A DNA stretch of 64,000 nt from Climacium dendroides (Eukaryota; Streptophyta; Bryopsida; Hypnales; Climaciaceae): NCBI GenBank assembly GCA_950106755.1, contig OX467084.1, positions 38,009,213 through 38,073,212 of the forward strand. The letters are read 5' to 3'. This document shows, piece after piece, positions 25,322 to 34,966 of this stretch. Made by a program: the position numbers and the translations under genes. The notes beneath the pieces are model-generated. The model ran no database searches. It worked only from the letters and a program-made list of their open reading frames with translations, and was not told where the DNA came from. Each line of letters starts with the position of its first letter. Position 1 is the stretch's first letter.

Positions 25322-26410
25322 GTACTAGGGGTTGGCGCTTGCTATGCTAGGCATTCACCATTAGGATTTTTATTAGAATTTTTATGTATTAAATAGAATG
25401 CAAAGCAAGAATTTCAATAAATCTTCAAATAAAAATTATTAAAATTTTCATATAATTTCTTTTTATAAATAAGCATATACTGAAATAAACAATAGAAATT
25501 TAATGAATGATGAATGAAATACATGCAATGATGAATATGGTAAAAGATACACATACATTAGAATGGATTAGAAATTTGACTCAATTGTTACAAACAATGG
25601 CAACTCAAATAGAAGAATTTAAAGGAAAAACTTGTAAATCTCAAAAGCTTCATATTGTTGTAAAATCCAAAATCGGTTCAATCTAATAAATTTCTCAAAT
25701 CATTTGGTAGTAGCAATAGAAAATTGAAATTATAAACTCAAAGCTCAGAAAAGCACAAAATCATAGAAATGCAATAAAGCCAAGAAAAGCAATAGAATTG
25801 CTACCTTTATAATATCACCATATTGATCCTCTTTAGTATCACCTCAATTGCAACGACTATATTATTTTTATAATATCATCCTTTATAAAAAGTGATATTA
25901 CAAAGGTGATTGTGAACTACTACTCTATTTCAGTAATATCACATTCTGTAAAAATATGATTTCTATATATGCATGATTGGAATTATTTTTATAGATTAAT
26001 TAAAATAATTATTTTAAAGACTTATTGAAATCATTATCATGCATTCTATTCAAATATATCAAATTTTTACTAATATGTGATACAATGAATGCATACACTA
26101 TAAGAAAACCTTGTTTTAGGTGACATTCAAAAAAACAGCCGACGTCAAAGGGAATGAATTTTAGGTGACGTTGAAAAAAACAACCTGTATTTTTCATGTC
26201 AATAATGATGTCCAATGGAACATTAATGGAGATAATTGTTGACAGAAAAACATAGGTTGTTTTCTTCAACGTCACCTAAAATCCGTTCCCTTAGACATCG
26301 AAAATTTTGGTTTCTTCTAGTGGTAGCATAGCAAGCACGAGCCCTTAGTATTAATGGTAGCATTTGTGATATTACATAGGGACTTATGATTTTAGTAGTA
26401 TGATATCCCA
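25322..26410 (+). repeat. Dispersed repeat R2, copy A
   Basis: Homologous to 27628-28245. Both start with a GTTGGYGCTTGCTWTGCTA motif, contain ATCCAAAATYGSTTCAATCTAA and several AATATCAC units, and end in GATTTTAGTAGTATGAT. Copy A is interrupted near its end by a segment that includes the CACTA-type MITE. An inverted copy of the start motif (TAGCATAGCAAGCACGAGCC) follows at 26324-26343. Confidence 0.65.
26096..26322. mobile_element. CACTA-type MITE with long inverted repeats, 227 bp
   Basis: Starts CACTATAAGAAAACC and ends GGTTTCTTCTAGTG. The two halves fold on each other over about 70-90 bases: GAATTTTAGGTGACGTTGAA on the left pairs with TTCAACGTCACCTAAAATCC on the right. The flanking three bases (ATA, GTA) do not match exactly, so the target duplication is uncertain. 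Confidence 0.75.
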
Positions 26411-27072
26411 TATTGTTTGTCATGCCTCCTACACCCCACTAGTATAAAAGGCTTGTCTTTTCATCAATTAATAAGTAGATTTTTGAGCCATTCAATATAC
26501 TTGATAAATATAGTGTATTTTGTATGGCATGTTGTATATATTTTGTATGGTGTATTTTGTATGGCATATTATATATTATATTTTGTATGGTATATTTTAT
26601 ATGTTGTATTGCATATGATATACTATATATTGCATATTTTATATTGTGTACAACATATTACTACATTGACAACATTAGAACGTTCAATATAATGCATACA
26701 TGCGTTCCAAGAGATGTCCCAAAAAATAAGTGTGTTCATAAATGCATCTCCTTCTACAAAGATCAAACAAGTGGACATCATCGCTAACATCCTACAATGC
26801 AAGAAGCCATCTACTACCCCAGCATGTACTTGTGTTGGCTTGTGCAAGCAGACATCTCCTATGATAGGGTATGCTTTAAGAAGCACGCATATGCAAATTC
26901 TACACGCTCGGATGGACATTTCAATCAGCATACAATTGTTTCACCTGACATCATTTAAGACACCTGGACGTCCACAGCGATGTCTCAGAAGACATCCTAA
27001 AATGCTAGGCAGACCAAGCAAGTGACCCCCAAAAACGCCACGTCAGCATCGTTAGCCAATTCCGTGAGCACC

Positions 27073-27090
27073 GACGTGGCATGCCACGTC
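27073..27090. repeat. Right subterminal palindrome of the CACTA element
   Basis: GACGTGGCATGCCACGTC matches the core of the left subterminal palindrome at 14689-14708. It lies about 290 bases from the right terminus, against about 430 bases on the left. Confidence 0.7.
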
Positions 27091-27627
27091 AATTACACGT
27101 CAGATGCCACATCATAGACGGGCAATGGATGAAAAAAATGACACTCTGGCTTTCCCGCACCTAGGTGACAGCCACATGTCAACTCCTGAAGTTACTCGTT
27201 GACCGATGTTTTTTTGGACATCACAATGCTGGGCTTGCAAATCTGATGCAACGTACCATGTTTTTGGCATGTCCACAGCAGCACGAAGTGATTAGACATC
27301 AGTCCAGACATAGAACGCGTCACGCGCGATGTCCGGGTGTCCAATTGCGATGTCGTGGCAGACACAATTTTCTTATAGTGTAATTTTCTAATTTCTTAGA
27401 ACCAAAAATAACTCAAAAATGCATAACTTTCTCATCGTGAGTCGAAACAAAGCCCGTGCATTGCTACTTGCCAAGAGCTTTTCAATAGTACCAAGAACGC
27501 GACCGGGGGATGCACAGTCTAGGAGATCTCAATGTAACAAACAAACAAAACAAATAAACAAATTTAAGGTATAGACTATAGAAACAAATAATGCACCTAT
27601 TGGTCCAATAATTAGAATTTTTTGGTA

Positions 27628-28245
27628 ACTACTAGCAGTTGGTGCTTGCTTTGCTACACATTAACTATATTACTTTCATCAATATTTCATGTGATAAAAT
27701 GTAGATTAATAAAATATTTATAATCTTTAATTGAAAATATTGACATCTTCATATAATATTCTTTGGAAATACATATATTGTACAATAGAAAGTAATAAAA
27801 GAAAATCTTTATATCATAATTTTTCACAAAAAAAATCTTTGCAAACATGAAAACATTGCAAGGACACCACCACTTGATAAATTTCTTCACTCACAAATAA
27901 TGATGACCAGAATTGAAGAATTGAAATGCAAATTGTCAAATTGCAAAGACATTGTAAATACGTTGTTGTAGAATCCAAAATTGCTTCAATCTAACAAAGC
28001 TTCAATTCATTTGGTAGTAAAAAAAGAACAGAACATTCAAAGCTTAGAAAATCATAGAATTGTGAAAGTAAAATGAAGTGTGAAGTCAAGAAATATGAAA
28101 CCTCCATAATATCATTGTACCTCTGTAATATCACATTTTAACTCTGTGTAATATTACAGATGTGAAATGACCATTGGAACTCTATAATATCACAGTGTAA
28201 AAATGTGATATTACGGAAGACCTTGTGATTTTAGTAGTATGATTT
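27628..28245 (+). repeat. Dispersed repeat R2, copy B
   Basis: Partner of copy A. It lies just outside the right end of the large CACTA element and is uninterrupted. It has no coding capacity. Confidence 0.65.
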
Positions 28246-29803
28246 GGATCATTGGGAGACATATTCTTTTAGGATTAAATGGCCTTCTCCACAAACTTAT
28301 ATATGTGAAAGTTTTAAATTTGATATACACAATATGACATATTTTGAACATACATTGATGTCTATAATTCCAAAGTATATTAAATAAAAATAATATATTC
28401 TTTGATGTTCTACGACCTTTTTTTATCTTGCTAATAAGAATTTGCACTACAAAAGTTAATTCAATTTTTGTGCCATACACTAATAATTAATATTGTGTAG
28501 TCTTTACACTATTTTCACACTACCTCAAATACAATTATTTTCATTCAACTTCCATTTATTTAGGTACTTTCATCAAATAATATCATTCTAAAGTTCACAC
28601 TAATTACATCACATTCACCCAAATTTGTCCAAAAATAATGTAAGTTGTCTCATACTACCAAATATGATGGTTAGGATTGACATTTTCTACCAAATAATTG
28701 ATTCAAGTTGGATAAAGCATTTGCCATTTGAAAATATATCCAGTAGGTAGAGTGTTAAAAATCTTGCACTAAAGTAGCAACACCCTAAATCATAAACAAA
28801 GGTATGTAGACCCATTATGAATCTTCAACCCAATTGGGTTTCTATCTATAGTTATCCAACATTTTAGGGGAGACAATTGTAGATAGGGACACAATTGGGT
28901 TGAAAGTCCATAATGGATGAGCATTCATTACAAGCATTTTGGTATCTTCTATGTGGTCATATTCCAAAATTTTGTTTAATTATATTAGTAAATTGTAGTA
29001 AAAGATTTTACAAATGGAGTTGATTTTTTTGCTATAGTAGAATCTTGCTTGTGATGCATAAATAGGGGCATTTATGAATAGTCACTTCAATAATCTATTT
29101 GAGTTCTAAATAGAAGACAAACACTATCATTTGTGGATTTGAATAGCTATTAGGTAAAAATTAGGAGTCCATTTTAGGGGACTTCACTATATTAGTGCTA
29201 CATGCTTTCTTAGAAGGGATAAAACTTTGGAGGTTTGTTTAAAATTTTTACCTCAAAAAAATGCAAGAACAAATTATTTTTTCCATAGATGATAAAATTT
29301 TGAAATTTTGAATTTATATTTTGAATTTTAAATTCAAATTACATAGTAGAGGTTGTAGAATACAAAATTGTGGTTTGAAGTAAGAGATATATTTTAATTT
29401 TTATGTCCATAGCAAGCATGGGAAGAAAATAAAATTTCTCATTGTTCCCTAAAAGGCTCATAGCACTACTTTACACAACTCCCATTTTAGGTACCTGAAA
29501 ATCTAATCTACCACTACATAACCTTGATTGAATTACCTTGTGTAATTCCACCAATCACATGATAGGAACTGTTTCAATCTTGAAAGGTTCTCCATGAATC
29601 CCTATTCTCAACATTCATTTGTAGTTGCAGTAGTGTGTTTTTTATATATGATTTTTCATCAATTGGCTACAATCAAATGATATTGGTTATATCATGTGAA
29701 GAAAAAATTTATTTTTTTTCCATTTTTTGTAGACTAATAGCCAAATTAGCTGTTTTTCCAAAGAGTCAAATTTTACCTAAGTTTCATGTAATTTTGATAT
29801 AGA
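28246..29803. other. AT-rich intergenic DNA
   Basis: No gene is recognised. The only structure seen is the foldback listed at 28811-28917. Confidence 0.5.
28811..28917. repeat. Imperfect foldback, arms about 43 bases
   Basis: The left arm (about 28811-28853) contains CTTCAACCCAATTGGGTTTC. The right arm (about 28873-28917) contains GGGACACAATTGGGTTGAAA. About four of five positions pair, with a loop of about 20 bases. It could be a small MITE or a hairpin precursor. Confidence 0.6.
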
Positions 29804-29857
29804 TATCACCCAAGTATCACCCAAGTATCACCCAAGTATCACCCAAGTATCACCCAA
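29804..29857 (+). repeat. Minisatellite, unit TATCACCCAAG, about 5 copies
   Basis: Four exact 11-base units followed by a fifth, changed one. It stands about 1.1 kb upstream of the F-box start codon, at the transition from AT-rich to gene-like DNA. Confidence 0.9.
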
Positions 29858-29859
29858 TC

Positions 29860-30902
29860 ACCAAGAAATAGCTGGTTGACGCTGCACTCGCACTCCCATT
29901 GCATTCTTGACAGAGAACACGACGCCCGAAAGTCCTCGCATGGCGACCTTCCCATTTTAGCTTTCATGGCGACATCCCCGCCATCTCACCATACCACCAT
30001 ACCCACAAGGTCCACAACCCATTCCAGTACAAGAGAATCTCATCACTTCCATCCCTAAATCGATGCTCAAATCACTCTGTGATTTGGTTGTGTCTGTCGT
30101 CTTCACGCCCTCACTTACCCCGGTCTCCAGTTTTCAGTTTCCATTCCATTCTCTTCACCATAGATTCATCTCTTTATGCTCATCTCACAGCTCCAGAATC
30201 ATGGGTTTCAGGGATTCAATCCGTAGTCGTCGAGTCTGCTGCAACAGAGAGAGTTTGCGAAATCATGGTATGAGACGTTCAGTTGCGAGATACGGAATTC
30301 CAAGGTGATTGTTCTTGTTGCTGCGTCGCTGTTGCGGCGGTGGTGACTGCTCTTTAGGGTGGGTGGAGTTTCAAGGGATTCAGGGCATTCAGGGGATTCG
30401 GGTTTCGTTACCTTACTGTTCGTGTGTTTTAGGGTTTGCATACGGGTGTGCATTGGTTTTGGTTGGAGTATTGGCGGATCAATGTAGATCTGTTTCCCGT
30501 CATAAAGCTCTCTGCCACTGATATCGTCAAGCGCATCAACATGCGTTTTCTGCTATAGTTGACCCAACTTAAAGCAAACCAAAAAAAAGCTATTATTCCC
30601 ATTATAGATGAACAAATCTTTCAGGAAACGGAACTTCTTGAGGGGTGCGTGATGATTGGTTCAGGAGGTGTTGAAGTTGGCGGTTGTTGGTTTTGATTGC
30701 GGAAGAGAGTTTGGGAAGTTAGGGTTTCGGATTGAGGAGAGCTGTGGAGATTGTGAGGTGCGGAAGCCAGAGTCCGCAGATCAACGCAAGTTTTGAATAG
30801 CGTTTAGGGTTTATACAATTTGGATATTTTTGGAGTCAAGTTGGATAGTTTTTGGGAAGGGGCTGTGAGTTAGGTTTTCTTATTGCGTAGCGCTTGAGGA
30901 TC
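29860..30902 (+). promoter_or_regulatory. Promoter and leader of the F-box gene
   Basis: Composition is gene-like, but no conserved open frame was found. Three TTAGGGTTT telo-box motifs occur at 30429, 30719 and 30804. A donor-like CCAAG|GTGATT lies at about 30,304, so a leader intron is possible. Short ATG frames here (for example at 30201) would act as upstream ORFs if transcribed. Confidence 0.4.
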
Positions 30903-32126
30903 ATGGACTCATTGGAAGATCGCGTGGAGTTCGCGGATCAATCCAACGAGAAAGTGGAACGCTCCTACCCAGAGCTCCATGCGGTTGCATTTGAATGTCC
31001 ATCCGATTGTGACGATGACAGTATTGTCATTCTCCGCCCGTGGTTCATGCGCCCCTGGCTATGGAGCCAGCTTCCCGACGAGCTTCTGGAGCTCGTCATC
31101 GCCCGTCTCCCAGTCGCCCAAATCGACTCTCTCCGCTCCCTTTCCAAATCCTGGCGCTTCAACATGACCCCCCACTCGCACTTCAAGCGCCTCTGCGCTG
31201 AAGCTCGCCCCAAGCTCTTTGCCCTGATGCGGGCCGACCCCCAACGCAGCAAGATCCGCTTCAAGCTCTTCGACAGCCGCTCCTTCACCTGGCACAACTG
31301 CGAGTACACTCTCAGTAAAGACTATCGTCACGCGCTCTGCGTCTCCGACAACGGACTAGTTTGCTTCGTCCCCGGTAGTTCACAACTTCCCATTCTAGTC
31401 TGCAACCCCTTAACTAACGACTGGAGAACACTTCCTTTACCATCTCTCATCCGCCACAAGCCTCGTATGATCCAACTTCTTGTTGGAGCCCGAAGCTACA
31501 GGTTAACCCTCGTTGGCGCTCTTGGTCCGGAGCTTCTGGGAGCCGAAGTTTACGATTCAAATCTCCAGAAATGGGAAATCCTAAACCAAGGGTTTATCAC
31601 TGGCTATGTCGATTATCGAATATTCGATGTACATAACCCCTCGCGTGGTGAGAGTTTAGGGGTTTACGATTGCAGGAAGAAGTTGCTTACTGGACTGGAT
31701 TGCTGTGAAGGGATTGCGAGGTTGCAATTCTCGGCGGCGGTGAAGGAGAAAGTGTTTGTGTTGGAGCCTGCTGGGCATGAGATCGTGGAGTTGCAAGGGG
31801 TGGAGTACGGAGACTCACGGAGAGTTATTAAAATTCCGAAGCAGACGAGGCGAGGCTCAAGATTAGATTTGAACTATGGTGTGCATACGGCGATTCATGC
31901 TTGTAATGGATTGGTCTTGGTTACGGAAGGGGCAGGGTTTGCGAGTAAGCTTCCGGAGAAGGAATGGAGAGTGGGATATGGGCATCGGTTCTATCTGTTT
32001 GACATGGCGAGAGGCTCCTGGTGGACGCTGCCCAGCTTGGAGAAAGAGTATGACGTGTTTGCGTATAATGCAAGAGACGTTTCGGAAGCGTTGATGTGTA
32101 AGCTGAATTGGTGGGCTCGTCCTTAG
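30903..32126 (+). CDS. F-box protein with kelch-like C-terminal region
   Basis: A single-exon gene of 407 residues (MDSLEDRVEF...). F-box proteins bind SKP1 through the F-box and present substrates to an SCF ubiquitin ligase. The F-box covers about residues 54-93 (LWSQLPDELLELVIARLP, then SLRSLSKSWRF). The remainder (about 140-400) carries kelch/FBA-type strands such as ILVCNPLTNDWRTLPLP, AEVYDSNLQKWEILNQG and FYLFDMARGSWWTLPSLEKE, typical of plant F-box/kelch proteins. The start chosen is the first ATG of the frame; the frame is open only three codons further upstream. Codon choice shifts along the gene: C-ending in the first third, G-ending in the last. The substrate cannot be inferred. Confidence 0.88.
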   Translation: MDSLEDRVEFADQSNEKVERSYPELHAVAFECPSDCDDDSIVILRPWFMRPWLWSQLPDELLELVIARLPVAQIDSLRSLSKSWRFNMTPHSHFKRLCAEARPKLFALMRADPQRSKIRFKLFDSRSFTWHNCEYTLSKDYRHALCVSDNGLVCFVPGSSQLPILVCNPLTNDWRTLPLPSLIRHKPRMIQLLVGARSYRLTLVGALGPELLGAEVYDSNLQKWEILNQGFITGYVDYRIFDVHNPSRGESLGVYDCRKKLLTGLDCCEGIARLQFSAAVKEKVFVLEPAGHEIVELQGVEYGDSRRVIKIPKQTRRGSRLDLNYGVHTAIHACNGLVLVTEGAGFASKLPEKEWRVGYGHRFYLFDMARGSWWTLPSLEKEYDVFAYNARDVSEALMCKLNWWARP

Positions 32127-33032
32127 CAGGTGTTTGTGACGACTCTTTCTCTCTGTAATTCATGTGAAATCGCAGAAATCATGCTTCTGGGAGAAGTCAT
32201 GTATGATTCTTAGAAGTTACGCATCTTGGGTTTGCTGATGCATTGAGGACGTATGAAGCTTTTGCGAAAAGAGGAGATATTACAAGGAGCTCAAAAAATT
32301 CCAAGTGAGTAACTTGACCTTCTGTGCATGCAAACCTTACATACTCTGCTTGTGGATTGAGATTGAGGAGCCAACTATGTTTGCGTATGAATTTCGGATG
32401 GAGCGTGATTGGAAGCTTCCGAAACGTCTCGAGCATTATAAGCAAACAAACAATTAGTAACCTTTTGTTTGGGATACTAATCTTAAGATACCTTACCCTC
32501 AGTTTGAGTGACATTTCAAATGCCATTACGTTATTGTCGTTACATATTTTAATCAGTCCGTCATCACTTTGAGTCCCAGGTTTTACGTTACGTATGCCAT
32601 TAACTGCTCAGGGGACACCACCCCTTGAGATGTACATCTGTGGTTCATTCTCACTGTAGAACATCACTGGGTGTGTCCTGAGCAGCACTCCACCTAGACT
32701 CTGGTAGTTGTCAAGTGGAACATTTAATGTGCGACTCAACTTCTAATTCACCCTTTGTATCAAGCTTGAAGTGAAAGTGTGACAGCGCTAACTTAGATTT
32801 ACGTGTGCAACATCTTCTCCTTCACATTTAAATTTTTTTGGCTACCATACTCCATCTTCGAGCGTTTACACCCTAACGTATCCTTAAGCTCACTCCAAGC
32901 TCTGGCTTTAGGCTCACGGTATGGTCCAGTTGGTTCAAATGGATGGTTTATTGTTCTTCTATTTCATTCCCTCTTGATCGATTCTGATGTGTAGTTCAAT
33001 TGTCTGTTCCAGGTTGTGTTCTATATGGTGGC
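32127..33032. other. Space between the F-box gene and the next gene
   Basis: Contains the 3' UTR of the F-box gene and the promoter and leader of the downstream gene. A TTCCAG acceptor-like site lies just before 33012, so the next gene could have an upstream leader exon. No other gene is seen. Confidence 0.5.
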
Positions 33033-34966
33033 ATGGGTGTTATAGCTGCAAGAGCATTGGCAATTCAGAGAATTCAACATTTTGGATCTCGCACTGCTAT
33101 CTGTTCTAGACATCAGCTGGGTCCTGGACTCCAAGCTGTGCCAGCTTTGGCCCGTGGCAAGAGCAACATCCACAGGAGATTCGTCTCTGCAAGATTGAAC
33201 TCGGCGAACTCCTGGAAATCATTCAACATCTGCAGAGCTATGGACTCCTCTGTCAGCACCAACGGCCCCATTGTAACAAGAGTAGACATGAAACCCGGCT
33301 TTGGATCGCCTCGTGCAAATCCAAACCTCGTTAGCTTCAAGGGGTTGGCATCCGGTGTGTCTCGTGACTTCAAGTCAGCTGCATCAACATCTGATTCATC
33401 AGCACATCAAGCAGAAGAGTCTTGGTATAATGATGATGATAATACTCCGTAATTAGCATGAAATATTGATGAAATGCAAGATGAGTAGGTGTGGGTATGT
33501 CATTTAAAGGTGTGTTGACTATGTCACAGCTCTTTCTCGTCGTCAGCTGTTATCCGATTCTCCCTGAATTATTTGTCAATCGATGGCGCTGCAGGCCAAA
33601 AGAGAAAGAGAAGAGTTCTCAAAGGCTGGGGGTGTTCGCTTTTGGAGCTGGCATTTTCTCGACTATGTAAGTCCATCTGAGTTTTTCGTTTCTTCATTTC
33701 ATTGCAAATTCAGAATTGACCATGATTGAATTTACTTTCTTGTCTCTAAGCAAGGGAAGAGACTTAGCAATGGTTTGAAAATGAAGAATGTTATTGTGTC
33801 CGATGAAAATGAGCCGTATTAAATGCAATAGGAGCATATTTGGGCCCATCATGCCTAAAAATGAAAATGAATTTCTTATCTCTTTTAGAATTGTAACCAA
33901 ATTGTAGGAATAGTAGCGTTCTTAGATCGTTGATTAGGGTTTTTGAAATTTTCAATCAGTAAGAATGATGGTTGGACATTTTTCAACTTTATTTGTATAT
34001 TTGATTATGAATGCTTAAACTACTGAGATAGAGGCACCACATGGCTTAATTCTAATGTGAGAATAGCATACATTTTTAATATTGAGGTTTGTGAAAATTA
34101 CGAAGGTTTGCAAAAAAAAGTGTTGTAGAAGGGAAAGTGTCATATGCAAATTATATATTTTGGGGGGGGTACGGACACTTGCTATTAGACACTTGATTAG
34201 GAGCTCGTGATGTACCTGCTCAAGCACATAGCATGAACGTATGCACAATTCATGTTACACTCGTTTTAAGCGTTTGTTTCTTCTTGGGTGCAGACTGAGC
34301 TACATTATCAAGCTTTGCGGTGGTGGATATACCCCCTACGTGAAACAAGCTGAAAGTATGTTTCAATCGTATCTATCTTTTTTGACGTGTATTCTCAATA
34401 TAAGATTCTGGGGTGATTCTGTATCTCTTTAAGATGCTGTCTAAACGTTTTTGATATATTATAATTTCACTACTAACCTTCTTATCCAGTGTCTAGGGTA
34501 CGAAATTGAATACAAATGAGGGGTCCTTGCAATGGATGTGTGTCTGGCATTGCAGTGGAAGCAAAGAAAATCAACAACCTGAGTGATGTCTACCGATGTA
34601 GAGTGTGAACATATGCTTTGAACCTGCTTACCAAAGTGAAGCCCAAACTAATGATTTTTCCTGATTGATGTGATGGCAGAGGATATTGACAAAGTAGCCG
34701 ATTTCGTTGAGGCGGGCGCGAGGCTGGTTGTCAAAGTGGCAGATGATATTGAAGAAATGGCGCATGTAGCTGCTCTGTCTGCCCAAGAAGCGGAAGATCT
34801 GGCGCTGAAGGTGGAGGCCAAGACCAAAATGGTGAAGGAAACACTTGATGCCATTGCAGATGTGCTCGAAGGTGACAAAAAGCTTTCAACGGTGCTGACT
34901 GATTATGCCAACATGAAGAGAGAGACCCCGGAAACCACAAAAGGAGCTGGAAGTTCGAACATTTAG
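33033..34966 (+). CDS. Uncharacterised plant protein, probably plastid-targeted with one membrane segment
   Basis: Four exons join in frame with GT/AG ends: 33033-33424, 33595-33666, 34294-34355, 34680-34966. They give 270 residues. Residues 1-80 are rich in Ala, Arg and Ser with few acidic residues (MGVIAARALAIQRIQHFG), like a plastid or mitochondrial transit peptide. Residues 142-172 form a hydrophobic, Gly-containing stretch (GVFAFGAGIFSTILSYIIK) ending in CGGGYTPYV. Residues 176-270 are a charged helix with repeated Val/Ala and Glu/Asp spacing (VADFVEAGARLVVKVADDIE), likely a coiled coil or amphipathic helix. Several plant plastid proteins of unknown function have this layout, but none could be named. 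The start is the first ATG of the frame (33033); an in-frame stop lies at 32985. A possible extra exon after the acceptor near 34557 was not used because it reaches a stop. Confidence 0.7.

Larger units (their letters stand above)
14262..27380. mobile_element. CACTA (En/Spm-type) DNA transposon, 13.1 kb, host of a nested element
   Basis: The left end reads CACTATAAGAAAACTG at 14262. The right end is the inverted copy AATTTTCTTATAGTG, ending at 27380. The three flanking bases are TAA on both sides (14259-14261 and 27381-27383), the 3-bp target duplication typical of CACTA elements. Both subterminal regions (about 14262-14830 and 26990-27380) are crowded with GACATC/GATGTC and ACGTCA motifs and share a long palindrome, as expected for transposase binding sites. 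Without the inner 8.3-kb insertion the element is about 4.8 kb. No CACTA transposase was recognised, so it looks non-autonomous. Confidence 0.85.

Noticed and set aside
26417..26931. Open frames rich in Tyr, Ile and Cys
   Set aside because: They arise from a TATATTTTGTATGG-type low-complexity tract in the CACTA right half. They match no family and overlap on both strands.
30063..30521. Several ATG open frames upstream of the F-box gene
   Set aside because: They are short, overlap in all frames and have no recognised domain. They are treated as leader sequence.
34558..34610. Possible extra exon in the 270-residue protein gene (acceptor TTGCAG)
   Set aside because: It joins in frame at first but reaches a TGA without a convincing donor, while direct joining of 34355 to 34680 keeps the frame.
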